IMG/VR virus record: IMGVR_UViG_3300009620_000043
Location: 1-26,257 of that record
Source: a virus
Length of the DNA: 26,257 nucleotides
Reading direction: 5' to 3' (one strand)
How positions within the stretch are numbered: position 1 is the first letter of the stretch; the number at the start of each line of letters is the position of its first letter. Under the pieces are notes generated by a model. The model was not told the DNA's origin, made no database searches, and saw nothing but the letters and a program-made list of their open reading frames with translations. The position numbers were made by a program, and so were the translations under genes. Shown in pieces: positions 8,050-15,484 of the stretch.

Positions 8050-8390
8050 TGTCAGTCACAAAGAACTTTCTCTCAGGTAGTACGAACGGAAAAGGTATTA
8101 AGGTGGTTGCCACTGCATCTGCTGGGACAACCATCCACACGGCAGATGCGAATGACAAGGATGAGGTGTGGTTGTGGGCGATCAACTCAGATTCCAGTGA
8201 TCGAAAGCTCACTATCGAATTCGGCGGCACTACTTCGCCTGATGACTTGATCGAATATACCGTCCCGTCTGAGGACGGATTGCATCTTGTCATTCCTGGG
8301 CTCCCAATATCTGGGTCCGTAGTTGTCAAGGCATTCGCCGCATCTGCCAATGTTGTAATGATGCACGGATACGTGAACAGGATAGCATAA
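8049..8390 (+). CDS. Small beta-rich virion protein of the adsorption module
   Basis: 113 residues, with alternating hydrophobic strands (KVVATASAGTTIHTAD, EVWLWAINSDSS, KLTIEFGG, LVIPGLPISGSVVVKAFA). This resembles a single beta-sandwich domain similar to small proteins found beside tail-fibre genes. There is no signal peptide or transmembrane segment. It is coupled to the upstream gene by TAATG, and the fibre gene starts one base after its stop. A role as fibre accessory or decoration protein is inferred from context only. Confidence 0.65.
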   Translation: MSVTKNFLSGSTNGKGIKVVATASAGTTIHTADANDKDEVWLWAINSDSSDRKLTIEFGGTTSPDDLIEYTVPSEDGLHLVIPGLPISGSVVVKAFAASANVVMMHGYVNRIA

Positions 8391-8391
8391 T

Positions 8392-9681
8392 ATGTCCAGA
8401 CGCTTAATGGCACGTAGAGTCGGAGAAGTATTAGTCAGCAGCAAGATGCTTCCATCGAGCTTGACTGATGGTGGGGTATTATTGGGATCTGGAACCGATG
8501 CAATCACGGCGATGTCAGTGCTTGCAGATGGGGCCATCATAGTTGGCGATGGTTCTGGCGATCCTGTTGCTTTAAGTGCGTTCTCATCATCTACCGGCAC
8601 GCTCAACGTCGCCAAGGGGGGCACAGGAGCGAGCACGCTGACGGATGGGGGCATCCTCTTAGGGTCTGGCACTAACGCTGTCACAGCGATGTCAGTGCTT
8701 GCAGATGGGGCTATTGTGGTGGGAGACGGTAGCACTGACCCAGTAGCCTTGAGTGCGTTCTCGTCATCTACCGGGACATTGAACGTCAGTAGTGGTGGGA
8801 CCGGCGCTGCATCACTGACCGATGGAGGTGTGTTGCTGGGTTCTGGCACTGGCGGTGTCACAGCGATGTCTGTATTGGCCGATAGCGAGATAATCGTTGG
8901 CGATGGTTCTGGCGATCCTGTTGCTGAGAGCGGTGCGACACTGCGGACCTCAATAGGAGTAGGCACTGGCGATACCGTACAGTTTGCTCTTCTCAAGGTT
9001 GGCAGCGGATCTGCCTCGGCCCCGACAATTACGGACTCAGGCGATCCTGACACAGGTCTATTCTTCGACACAAACAAGGTGGTGGTTGCTACAGGTGGAG
9101 AGGAAGCGAGTCGGTTTGCAACGGGAAGTGGGGCGTTTGGTTATAAATTAACGAACGCTGGTGGAACCGATCCCAACGGAATCCACATAGATTTCTCGGC
9201 AGCAGATCGTGATAATAATACTGAGGTGTTCCTTAGATGTGAGGACTCAAGTGCAATTAGGGCAATTATATATGCTGACGGAGATTTGCAAAATCACGAT
9301 AATAGTTACGGTGCTATCTCAGATCGGAAGCTGAAACAGGACATCACGCCCGCCAACTCACAGTGGGAGGACATCAAAGCCCTTTCTGAAATCGCCGTTA
9401 ACTTCCGGTTTAAGTCGGATGTGATTGCTAACCCCGATGCGGGGGCGTTGCTTGGCTTGGTAGCGCAGGACGTAGAACCAATATCGCCCGGCCTGGTTAT
9501 TGATCATCCTGACATGGAGGAGGTGATTGATGAGTCTGGTCAGCCAGTCCAACGACCAACAGGAACTATTACAAAGAGCATCCAGTATTCTGTTCTCTAT
9601 ATGAAGGCAGTGAAGGCCCTGGGTGAGGCCCTAGAAAGGGTCGAAGCGCTAGAGCTTCGTGTAACTGCATTGGAAGGCTAA
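8392..9681 (+). CDS. Tail fibre with 59-residue repeats and C-terminal S74 chaperone domain
   Basis: 429 residues. Residues about 24-190 hold two full and one partial copy of a 59-residue repeat (LTDGGVLLGSGT, MSVLADGAIIVGDGS, FSSSTGTLNV, GGTGA). A variable region follows, then at about residues 309-429 a peptidase S74 intramolecular chaperone domain beginning SDRKLKQDI. The serine at about residue 310 is the expected autocleavage site, and the C-terminus is a coiled coil (LGEALERVEALELRVTALEG). The domain trimerises the fibre and is then cut off. The fibre probably binds the host receptor. The repeated DNA could allow length variation by recombination. It starts one base after the preceding stop. 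Confidence 0.88.
   Translation: MSRRLMARRVGEVLVSSKMLPSSLTDGGVLLGSGTDAITAMSVLADGAIIVGDGSGDPVALSAFSSSTGTLNVAKGGTGASTLTDGGILLGSGTNAVTAMSVLADGAIVVGDGSTDPVALSAFSSSTGTLNVSSGGTGAASLTDGGVLLGSGTGGVTAMSVLADSEIIVGDGSGDPVAESGATLRTSIGVGTGDTVQFALLKVGSGSASAPTITDSGDPDTGLFFDTNKVVVATGGEEASRFATGSGAFGYKLTNAGGTDPNGIHIDFSAADRDNNTEVFLRCEDSSAIRAIIYADGDLQNHDNSYGAISDRKLKQDITPANSQWEDIKALSEIAVNFRFKSDVIANPDAGALLGLVAQDVEPISPGLVIDHPDMEEVIDESGQPVQRPTGTITKSIQYSVLYMKAVKALGEALERVEALELRVTALEG
8461..8991 (+). repeat. 177-base tandem repeat in the fibre gene
   Basis: Units start at 8461, 8638 and 8815, exactly 177 bases apart (59 codons). The third unit diverges in its second half. A 30-base block is identical at 8542-8571 and 8896-8925, so part of the first and third copies is more alike than expected, suggesting recombination or recent gene conversion. 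Confidence 0.85.
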
Positions 9682-9686
9682 GCAAT

Positions 9687-9890
9687 ATGGCGGATAGAGA
9701 GGGAGATCGAAGGTCAGCAGCATCGGCCCATCGGCGCGTTGATGCGCTTCTCCTAGAAGTTCGGGAGCATGTCGTGGGCTGTGCTACCGAGACGCGCCAG
9801 CAGAACGCGAGGCTCCGTCGCGTAGAACGGATTCTGGTTAGTACCGCTGGCGCGACCATCCTTCTTCTGCTGACATTGGTAATTCGATGA
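9687..9890 (+). CDS. Small coiled-coil membrane protein, XhlA-like, lysis-associated
   Basis: 67 residues. A charged helical segment rich in R, E and Q (about residues 12-49) suits a coiled coil and is followed by one C-terminal membrane helix (VSTAGATILLLLTLVIR, about residues 51-67). This is the topology of haemolysin XhlA-type proteins, which sit beside holins. It overlaps the 3TM holin gene by ATGA, which supports a joint role in membrane permeabilisation. The assignment is by topology and neighbour, not by a diagnostic motif; it could instead be a holin regulator. Confidence 0.65.
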   Translation: MADREGDRRSAASAHRRVDALLLEVREHVVGCATETRQQNARLRRVERILVSTAGATILLLLTLVIR

Positions 9891-10291
9891 TTAGCACTCT
9901 TATTTCCTCGATCTTACCGGTTGCAGGCGAGGTTATTGATCGCATTGTGCCGGACAAGAATGCTCAGGCCAGCGCGAAGCGGGAACTGGAGAAGGCTCTT
10001 ATTGATGCAGAGGTTGCCGGACTCATTGGGCAGCTAGAGATTAACAAGATCGAAGCTGCGTCACGGACTCCATTTGTTAGTGCTTGGAGGCCCTTTATTG
10101 GTTGGACGTGCGGAGCAGCGATGGCCTACGCATACGTCGTCCAGCCGTTGTTGACATTTATTCTGGGGCAGACTGGGTATCTCATTGTGCTCCCGAGCGT
10201 TGAGTTAGGTGAAATGATGCCAGTGCTTCTCGGGCTTTTGGGTCTTGGCGGAATGAGATCGTTTGAGAAATATAAGGGCATCTCAAAATGA
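9887..10291 (+). CDS. Holin of the 3TM (gene-transfer-release) type
   Basis: 134 residues. The amphipathic N-terminal half (KRELEKALIDAEVAGLIGQLE) is followed by the conserved turn SRTPFVSAWRPFIGW and then membrane segments at about residues 68-95 and 98-126, ending in LLGLGGMRSFEKYKG. This matches the 3TM holin family first described for gene transfer agents of alphaproteobacteria and common in phages. It would permeabilise the inner membrane and release the endolysin encoded about 9.6 kb downstream. The spatial split between holin and endolysin genes is notable. Confidence 0.85.
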   Translation: MISTLISSILPVAGEVIDRIVPDKNAQASAKRELEKALIDAEVAGLIGQLEINKIEAASRTPFVSAWRPFIGWTCGAAMAYAYVVQPLLTFILGQTGYLIVLPSVELGEMMPVLLGLLGLGGMRSFEKYKGISK

Positions 10292-10310
10292 GCGGGAAGG
10301 ACACTGGTTA

Positions 10311-11720
10311 ATGCAGTTGGCGTTTGTCGGTAGTTCCAATGAATCCAGGTCAGTTAATATATCAGGCCAACGCTCGGTCAATCTTGTTCCGGAGATTGAT
10401 CAGCATGGCAAATACCCGATTTCTCTCTATGGGCGTCCCGGTCTGAAGACATGGGCTGCTGGTGGTGCTGCTGAGATCCGCGGTCTGATAGAGCTTGAGG
10501 GCGATTTGTACGCGGTGGTGGGTAGTGATCTGAAGAAGGTCACAACAGGGGGAGCCGTCAGCACGATTGGGACACTCAACACCGCGACGGGACGTGTTGG
10601 GCTTGCTGTCAATGCCAATGCCACTCCACAACTTATCATAGTGGATGGGGTGAATGGTTATACCACAACCGGAAGTTCAGTAACGGTGATCTCGGATAGT
10701 GATTTCCCGGACACTGCTACGCACGTGGTCTACATCGACGGATATTTCGTGGTTAATGATCCAACCAACAAAGGGCGGTTCTATATCTCCAACAGCGAAG
10801 ATGGGACTGCCTGGACCGCGACCGATTACGCCACGGCAATTCGTGATCCAGATAAGCTTTCTGCAATCATGGTCAATCACCGTGAGCTTTGGCTACTAGG
10901 AGAGCGGTCGAGTGAAGTTTGGTATAATTCTGGTAATCCAGACTTCCCATTTGAGCCGATTGAATCAGGATTTGTCGAATGGGGTATTGCTGCGCCGCAT
11001 TCCGCGTGCCGAATCTCTGGGCGTATTTATTGGCTGGCACAAGGGCCAGATGGTGATGGCATCATTATGCAGTCCGATGGATTGCAGGGCGTTCGCATCT
11101 CAACACATGCAGTGGAGAATGCGATTGCTGGGTATTCCAAGATTTCAGATGCTTTTGCCTACTGTCTGGAGATGGAGGGGCATATATTCTATATCCTGAC
11201 GTTCCCGACCGGGGATGCTACGTGGGTATTTGATGCTGCATCTGGGTTATGGGCCGAGTGGAAGTCCTATACGATTGGGAGATTCCGCGGTAATGCCCAT
11301 GCCTTCTTCAATGGCACGCATGTCATTGGAGATTACCAGGATGGGAACCTTTTCCAGCTATCGTGGACTCAATTCTCGGACGCTGGAGTACCGATTGAGC
11401 GTATCAGGCAAGATCGTCATGTCTTGTCACAGAATTTGCGAGAGAGGCTCTTTCATAGACGCCTTGAGATCGAATTCGAGTCTGGTACAGGCACAGCCAG
11501 TCTTGATCCCCAGGTTATGTTGCAGTGGTCGGATGATGGCGGTCACACATGGAGTAACGAACATTGGAGGGGAATTGGCAAGGTTGGCAAGTACGCCAAT
11601 CGTGCTAGATGGGGTCAACTTGGGCAATCCAGAGATCGGGTTTACCGTATAACGATGACGGATGACGCCAAGATGGTGATCGGCAGTGGCTTTTTACAGG
11701 CAGATTTTGGAGCACAATGA
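10311..11720 (+). CDS. P22 gp10-like packaged-DNA stabilisation / tail hub protein
   Basis: 469 residues from the ATG at 10311. An upstream in-frame start at 10263 would lie inside the holin gene and gives no recognisable family N-terminus. Conserved P22 gp10 features appear in order: an N-terminal QRSVNLVPEIDQ segment, GRPGLKTWA, LYAVVGSDLKKV, VVYIDGYFVVNDP, an ELWLLGERSSEVWYNSG block at about residues 200-216, DFPFEP, and ISTHAVENAI. This protein follows gp4 in the neck and helps seal packaged DNA and carry the tail tip. GGGAAGG lies 8 bases before the ATG. The two proteins together support a P22-type podoviral neck. Confidence 0.88.
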   Translation: MQLAFVGSSNESRSVNISGQRSVNLVPEIDQHGKYPISLYGRPGLKTWAAGGAAEIRGLIELEGDLYAVVGSDLKKVTTGGAVSTIGTLNTATGRVGLAVNANATPQLIIVDGVNGYTTTGSSVTVISDSDFPDTATHVVYIDGYFVVNDPTNKGRFYISNSEDGTAWTATDYATAIRDPDKLSAIMVNHRELWLLGERSSEVWYNSGNPDFPFEPIESGFVEWGIAAPHSACRISGRIYWLAQGPDGDGIIMQSDGLQGVRISTHAVENAIAGYSKISDAFAYCLEMEGHIFYILTFPTGDATWVFDAASGLWAEWKSYTIGRFRGNAHAFFNGTHVIGDYQDGNLFQLSWTQFSDAGVPIERIRQDRHVLSQNLRERLFHRRLEIEFESGTGTASLDPQVMLQWSDDGGHTWSNEHWRGIGKVGKYANRARWGQLGQSRDRVYRITMTDDAKMVIGSGFLQADFGAQ

Positions 11721-12355
11721 TGGTTATGGCTTATAACGTCTTGAACAACAGATTAGGTGGAAATCGACAACGACTCCTGACGGGTGGCATGACGGCTCCA
11801 CCGAATGGCAGAGTACTCACTCCGGAGGAGTACGAAAATCGCGGAGTGGAATCTCCGGCTGGCTTCTTGCCACCTCGAACTGATTTTGATGCGGAAAACA
11901 GGCGACGCATAGAGGGTATGCCACCAGTTCCTCCTGGAAATGGACTAGAATCAGACTTCGATCCGGGTGTGCTTAGGGAAAACTACCCCGAATTCCTCGC
12001 CCCACTGCCACAGAGTCCAATGGGTGGTCCAATGGGTGGTGGAATGGGTGTTCCAAATCACTTGCAACGACTCATCACCTATTTGGGTAGTCTAGCTAAC
12101 AAAATCACCACTGCGATTGATGCCGTTGAAGTTGCTGGGGGCAGGTTCGACCCCAGATCAGTAGGTAGGACGGGTGGAGTTGCTGGGGTCCAACAGGGGC
12201 CGATGTCAGGTCCGCCTGTGGAGAATCCCGACCCTAGATTAGTAGCGGGCAGGTTCGACCCCAGATCAGTAGTTAGGCGGGGTGAAAGGCAGCCGGTACA
12301 ACAGATGCGACGACCGATGGGACCGATGCAAGGCCCCAGAGGTCTTTATGGATGA
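11717..12355 (+). CDS. Low-complexity protein carrying DPRSVxR repeat peptides
   Basis: 212 residues, overlapping the gp10-like gene by ATGA; ATG codons at 11720 and 11726 are alternative starts. The protein is rich in P, G, R and M and probably largely disordered apart from one helix (NHLQRLITYLGSLANKITTAID). It contains a 4-residue PMGG repeat (12-base units at 12017-12052). Two clear copies of the GGRFDPRSV peptide, at 12137-12175 and 12248-12286, and one decayed copy (DPRLV at 12230-12244) follow. The peptide resembles DPxSVVRExEF in the internal virion protein at 16451. I infer a virion-assembly or ejection accessory role from this likeness and from position; no known domain is seen. Confidence 0.65.
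   Translation: MMVMAYNVLNNRLGGNRQRLLTGGMTAPPNGRVLTPEEYENRGVESPAGFLPPRTDFDAENRRRIEGMPPVPPGNGLESDFDPGVLRENYPEFLAPLPQSPMGGPMGGGMGVPNHLQRLITYLGSLANKITTAIDAVEVAGGRFDPRSVGRTGGVAGVQQGPMSGPPVENPDPRLVAGRFDPRSVVRRGERQPVQQMRRPMGPMQGPRGLYG
12017..12052 (+). repeat. 12-base tandem repeat encoding PMGG
   Basis: CCAATGGGTGGT occurs twice in tandem at 12017-12040 and is followed by a third unit with changes (12041-12052). It encodes PMGGPMGGGMGV. Confidence 0.8.
12137..12286 (+). repeat. DPRSV peptide repeat, copies 1 and 2
   Basis: Copy 1 (12137-12175) encodes GGRFDPRSVGRTG and copy 2 (12248-12286) encodes GRFDPRSVVRRGE. The two share GGCAGGTTCGACCCCAGATC and continue alike to GTA. A decayed copy (DPRLV) lies between them at 12230-12244. 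Confidence 0.85.
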
Positions 12356-12385
12356 GCAGGGATCAACATAATCTGAGGGACGACA

Positions 12386-12892
12386 ATGGCTAATAATGCA
12401 CTCTATAATCTGATAAGGATGGACCCCAGATCAGTAGGTAGGACGGGCGGGTTCGACCCCAGATCAGTAGTTAGGCGGGGTGAGTTCACTGATTATGAAG
12501 GTGGTCTGGATTTGCCGCCTGGAGATCCGGAGGAAACTGAGAGGGGGGCTATTGAGAGACGACTTGATCAGTATCTGCGTCGGAGAGAAGACCCCGGATC
12601 AGTAGTTAGGCCGGGTGAATTCCCTGGGGGCAGGTTCGACCCCGGATCAGTAGTTAGGCCGGGTGAGTTCACTGGGGGCAGGTTCGACCCCAGATCAGTA
12701 GGTAGGACGGGTGAATTCCCTGATTATGAAGGTGGTCTGGATTTATCTCTCCGCGAACAGAGGATGATGAACGCGCTTGCCCGTCTTCGGGCAGACAAAA
12801 TGAGGTGGGAGAGGGATGTAATGAATCCGGCTGCTGATTATGAAGGTCCGCTGCCTCCTCTTCCCAATCGCAGACGAAGCCAAAGATTCTAG
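12386..12892 (+). CDS. Protein built around five DPxSVxRxGEF repeats
   Basis: 168 residues. GAGGGACGAC just before the ATG gives a good ribosome-binding site. The N-terminus MANNALYNLIRMDPRSV resembles the segment before the single motif in the internal virion protein (ALIIQFNKTMDPESV). Five copies of the peptide lie at residues 12-21, 22-34, 68-79, 81-95 and 97-111. Two longer blocks, EFTDYEGGLDL and EFPDYEGGLDL, repeat at residues 33-43 and 110-120, with a weaker DYEG at 151. Between the repeat blocks is a charged helix (ERGAIERRLDQYLRRR), and another (REQRMMNALARLRADKMRWERD) follows. No known domain is seen. It could be a multivalent ligand for the partner that normally binds the virion-protein motif. 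The reading frame is supported by the repeats keeping one phase. Confidence 0.68.
   Translation: MANNALYNLIRMDPRSVGRTGGFDPRSVVRRGEFTDYEGGLDLPPGDPEETERGAIERRLDQYLRRREDPGSVVRPGEFPGGRFDPGSVVRPGEFTGGRFDPRSVGRTGEFPDYEGGLDLSLREQRMMNALARLRADKMRWERDVMNPAADYEGPLPPLPNRRRSQRF
12419..12718 (+). repeat. DPxSVxRxGEF peptide repeat, copies 3 to 7
   Basis: Copies at 12419-12448, 12449-12487, 12587-12622, 12626-12670 and 12674-12718. The last three have an exact 48-base period measured at the DP codons (12590, 12638, 12686). Two subtypes occur, SVGRTG (copies 3 and 7, and copy 1 upstream) and SVVRRG or SVVRPG (copies 4, 5, 6, and copy 2 upstream). The codons TCA GTA GTT AGG are kept in all SVVR copies. Confidence 0.88.
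12491..12744 (+). repeat. 23-base direct repeat encoding DYEGGLDL
   Basis: Identical 23-base blocks at 12491-12513 and 12722-12744, each directly after a DPxSV copy. A 12-base partial copy (GATTATGAAGGT) is at 12836-12847. This shows that motif plus flank was duplicated as a larger unit. Confidence 0.85.
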
Positions 12893-12929
12893 ATGCCTTG
12901 AGTACACCGATCACAGCGGATGATGATTG

Positions 12930-13301
12930 ATGCCCACGTTAAAACCATTACCGCAGCCTCCGGCATGGAATCCCATGGAGGAGAACGGACAGATCACTCG
13001 TCCATGGCATCGGTGGTTCCAGATCATCCAAGCACTTACGTTCAAGCATTTTGTAGTAGCGCCAACACTCGATCCCGCCTCTGTATCTGCCAACACCACA
13101 TCGGAACAGACATTCACGGTCAACGGGCTAACAACTGACATGGTGATATCAATTACCAAATCGAGTCACACCGCTGGTCTTGTTATAGGAAGCGCTCGGG
13201 TATCAGCAGCCGATACTGTGGCTATCACTTTCGGAAATCTTACTGGCAGTTCGATCAATCCTCCATCAGAGGAGTACAAGATTATGGGGACGAGAGAGTG
13301 A
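12930..13301 (+). CDS. Small conserved virion protein, function unknown
   Basis: 123 residues from the ATG at 12930; a TTG at 12927 is the only close alternative in frame. The N-terminus is proline-rich with PPAWNPMEENG and RPWHRWFQIIQAL, a pattern seen in short phage proteins encoded near tail or ejection genes. The C-terminal part is a small beta-sandwich-like domain (DPASVSANTTSEQTFTVNGL then DMVISITKSS and GLVIGSARVSAADTVAITF). It also happens to contain DPASV, but the flanking residues and the codons differ from the repeat family. There is no clear ribosome-binding site, so it may depend on read-through from upstream. Confidence 0.65.
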   Translation: MPTLKPLPQPPAWNPMEENGQITRPWHRWFQIIQALTFKHFVVAPTLDPASVSANTTSEQTFTVNGLTTDMVISITKSSHTAGLVIGSARVSAADTVAITFGNLTGSSINPPSEEYKIMGTRE

Positions 13302-13351
13302 AATGGTAGGTCCTATCGCAGCGATTGGCACATTACTGGAAGGGGTGAATA

Positions 13352-15382
13352 ATGGCATTTGATCCTCTGAGCCTCGCCTTATCGGTTGGCGGCAGCGTAC
13401 TAAGTACGGTGATCGGGTCTTCTGCTGCACGGAGCGCAACGAATGCACAGATTGCGGCAGCCGAAAGAGGTGCTAAAGCACAGGCAGAGGCTATGGACGC
13501 GGCAATGGCTGCCCAGATGGACCAATTTAATAGGTCTTTTAATTTCCAGGTAGCCAGCTATTTAGATCAAGTTGCTGCATATGCCCCAACAGTGGCTGTC
13601 AGAGAAGGGGCTCTCTTAGCATTGACGGGATATGAAGACGCAGGAGGAATATTCCCAGAAAGAGCCGGTCCTGGCTATCTCGAAACTCTAGCCAGACAGC
13701 AGCCTGGCCCCGGCGTTGCCATCCGTGGTGTCACTCCACCAGTTGGCCCCACAGTCACTCCACCAGTTGGCCCCACAGTCACTCCACCTGTTGCTGGTGT
13801 TCAAGCGCCCCCGGTAGCTATATCAAGGCAAGAGCTTGCCAGAAGATGGGAGACTGGTGATGTCCCGAGTTCAGGCAATAACTTCTGGGGTGCTGGAAGC
13901 TTCCAGGCGGCTTATCAGGGTGGCTTCTACCCGCCTACTCACGATGAGGCGAATACCAGAGCAAGAGAGCTAGGGCTGGCAGCCCCGGAGGGTCATCTTG
14001 AACAAGGAGTGCTTACGCGTCGGCTTAGTGCACTCCAATCGGACCTAAGAGATGCAGAATCGCAATACGAGGGCGGGGATCCGGGTCTTGAGGCTGAGAT
14101 CCTAGCATTACAACAAGAGATTCAGAGAACTACTGATGCTGCTCCAGCGGTAGTTACCGCACAAGCACCTGTGCCTGTCGCTCCTGGAGTAAGTCCTTTC
14201 GCAGACGTTGATCGCCCCACGTTCATCCCACCAGTACGTCCGAGGGGGCCGTTCTTTGATGAGAGAGAATTCACCCTACCAGAAGAATTAACGGGACCCC
14301 GGCAACTATATCCTACGGAGGATGAGTTTGTTGCGCCCCAACCGTTTGATGTAGGGGAATTCAGGGACAAAGAAGTGTTTGCGCCTGATGAATTTACTCA
14401 ACCTCAACGGTTGGCGGCTGGTGAATTCCTGGATCCCATAGTCTACGATCCAGGCAGATTCAGGGAACCATTCACTTTTGATACTGCTGATCTGGAAGCC
14501 GATCCAGGGTATCAGTTCCGCAGAACCGAAGCGGAGAACGCGCTTGCTAGGCTGGCAGCAGCCCGGGGAACAGCCTTCTCTGGCGGCGAAAAGCGGGAGC
14601 TTGCTCGTATCATTTCTGGACATGCAGCCCAGGAATATGGGGCAGCGTATGCGCGGCAGTATGCTGACTATCTGCGTCAGCAGAATATCAGCCAGACAGA
14701 ATTCGCAGCACTTCTCAATGATGCGGCGAGACGATGGGGAGTGACGCTTGATGTCTTTGGCGCTAATGCCGCAGACGTGGCGAGGCGTTACCAAGTGGCA
14801 AGAGATGTCGAGGCGTCTCGGCAGAGAGATATTGAGAGACGATATGGTATAGAGGCAGATATCTACGGTACACAAATCGCTGATATCCAGAGACGATATG
14901 ACATTCTCACGGATCAATTTGGCCTTGATGCTGCGGATGCTCAGAGGCGAATTGAACAAGAAATATATCTTGAGAATTTGAAAAGGGCCGGGGAGCAAAG
15001 CATATGGAATCGGTATGCGACTTTGGCTGGAATGCCAGCGATGGGAGAGACTGCACAGGCTGCGGCGGCAGCCGGGCTGGGATTGTCCGGGCTTGCCCAG
15101 CAGGCTGGTGCAACTACTGCTGGTATGCAGACCGCCAGGGGGAATGTCTTGGCTAATCTTTATGGGCAAGTCGGCGGGCTACAAGCGCAAGGCGCTCTCG
15201 CCCCGGCGACGATTATGGCGCAGGGGATACGTGGGCCTATCGACTACATGCAAGGGGCTATAAGGCGAGAAGAACAGATGGCGCACGAGCAAGAACTGGC
15301 CAAACTGATGGGAGTGGGAGGAATGCCGTCAGTTACCGGGACGGGCAATAGAGCATTTTCACTCCTGTCAGAGTATGATTAA
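13352..15382 (+). CDS. Large ejection-type internal virion protein
   Basis: 676 residues. The N-terminus (FDPLSLALSVGGSVLSTVIG) is a glycine/alanine-rich hydrophobic segment followed by a long helix (ATNAQIAAAERGAKAQAEAM), typical of proteins injected with the genome. Residues about 127-148 are a TPPVGPTV tandem repeat. Residues about 305-380 hold repeated short blocks around a [D/G]EF..P pattern. Residues about 380-425 (DPGYQFRRTEAENALARLA then RGTAFSGGEKRELA) match a segment common to phage DNA-transfer proteins. Residues about 465-535 hold three copies of an A-D-x-x-R-R-Y pattern and are strongly helical. The C-terminus is rich in A, G and Q. Probably part of the DNA ejection apparatus. 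GGGGTGAATA precedes the ATG. Confidence 0.75.
   Translation: MAFDPLSLALSVGGSVLSTVIGSSAARSATNAQIAAAERGAKAQAEAMDAAMAAQMDQFNRSFNFQVASYLDQVAAYAPTVAVREGALLALTGYEDAGGIFPERAGPGYLETLARQQPGPGVAIRGVTPPVGPTVTPPVGPTVTPPVAGVQAPPVAISRQELARRWETGDVPSSGNNFWGAGSFQAAYQGGFYPPTHDEANTRARELGLAAPEGHLEQGVLTRRLSALQSDLRDAESQYEGGDPGLEAEILALQQEIQRTTDAAPAVVTAQAPVPVAPGVSPFADVDRPTFIPPVRPRGPFFDEREFTLPEELTGPRQLYPTEDEFVAPQPFDVGEFRDKEVFAPDEFTQPQRLAAGEFLDPIVYDPGRFREPFTFDTADLEADPGYQFRRTEAENALARLAAARGTAFSGGEKRELARIISGHAAQEYGAAYARQYADYLRQQNISQTEFAALLNDAARRWGVTLDVFGANAADVARRYQVARDVEASRQRDIERRYGIEADIYGTQIADIQRRYDILTDQFGLDAADAQRRIEQEIYLENLKRAGEQSIWNRYATLAGMPAMGETAQAAAAAGLGLSGLAQQAGATTAGMQTARGNVLANLYGQVGGLQAQGALAPATIMAQGIRGPIDYMQGAIRREEQMAHEQELAKLMGVGGMPSVTGTGNRAFSLLSEYD
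13730..13788 (+). repeat. 24-base tandem repeat encoding a TPPVGPTV linker
   Basis: The unit GTCACTCCACC plus AGTTGGCCCCACA occurs twice in full (13730-13753 and 13754-13777), with a third partial copy at 13778-13788. It encodes a Pro/Thr/Val-rich linker, and its length is a multiple of three. Confidence 0.88.
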
Positions 15383-15383
15383 T

Positions 15384-15404
15384 TTTGATCGTATTGAGCT
15401 ACAT
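15384..15404 (+). repeat. 21-base direct repeat, copy B (spacer 15383-15484)
   Basis: Begins two bases after the stop of the 676-residue protein gene and is identical to 5185-5205. Read in the frame of copy A it gives FDRIELHS and then a stop, so it is not part of a gene here. The rest of the 102-base spacer holds no feature I can support other than the GAGAGGA ribosome-binding site of the next gene. Confidence 0.88.
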
Positions 15405-15484
15405 TCCTGACCCTTATCCTTTGTGATGGCTAACATCTTCTGTCTAACATTCTCACTGCCGATGGCATACGAGAGGAATATGTA

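Noticed and set aside
8187-9077. 296-codon open frame on the minus strand opposite the fibre gene
   Set aside because: It is an antisense shadow of the fibre repeats, is repetitive in the same 59-codon period, has low-complexity Ser/Pro-rich content, and the plus-strand fibre with its S74 domain is clearly real.
12419-12718. Possible CRISPR-like array (regularly spaced repeats of 30-40 bases)
   Set aside because: The repeats stay in one reading frame inside a gene, differ from copy to copy in a protein-like way, and the intervals are shorter than spacers and themselves repetitive. No cas genes are nearby.
11717-12892. Diversity-generating retroelement as the cause of the repeats
   Set aside because: No reverse transcriptase gene, no adenine-biased variable/template pair and no accessory gene are visible in the window.
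12950-13100. DPASV in the 123-residue protein as a further member of the repeat family
   Set aside because: The flanking residues (APTLDPASVSANTT) and the codons do not match the repeat family; a chance likeness.
13303-13362. 19-codon open frame MVGPIAAIGTLLEGVNNGI between two genes
   Set aside because: Too short, no ribosome-binding site, and it overlaps the start of the 676-residue protein gene in another frame.
14306-15169. 287-codon open frame on the minus strand
   Set aside because: It lies opposite the 676-residue ejection protein, which has recognisable motifs; the antisense product has no coherent domain and no ribosome-binding site.
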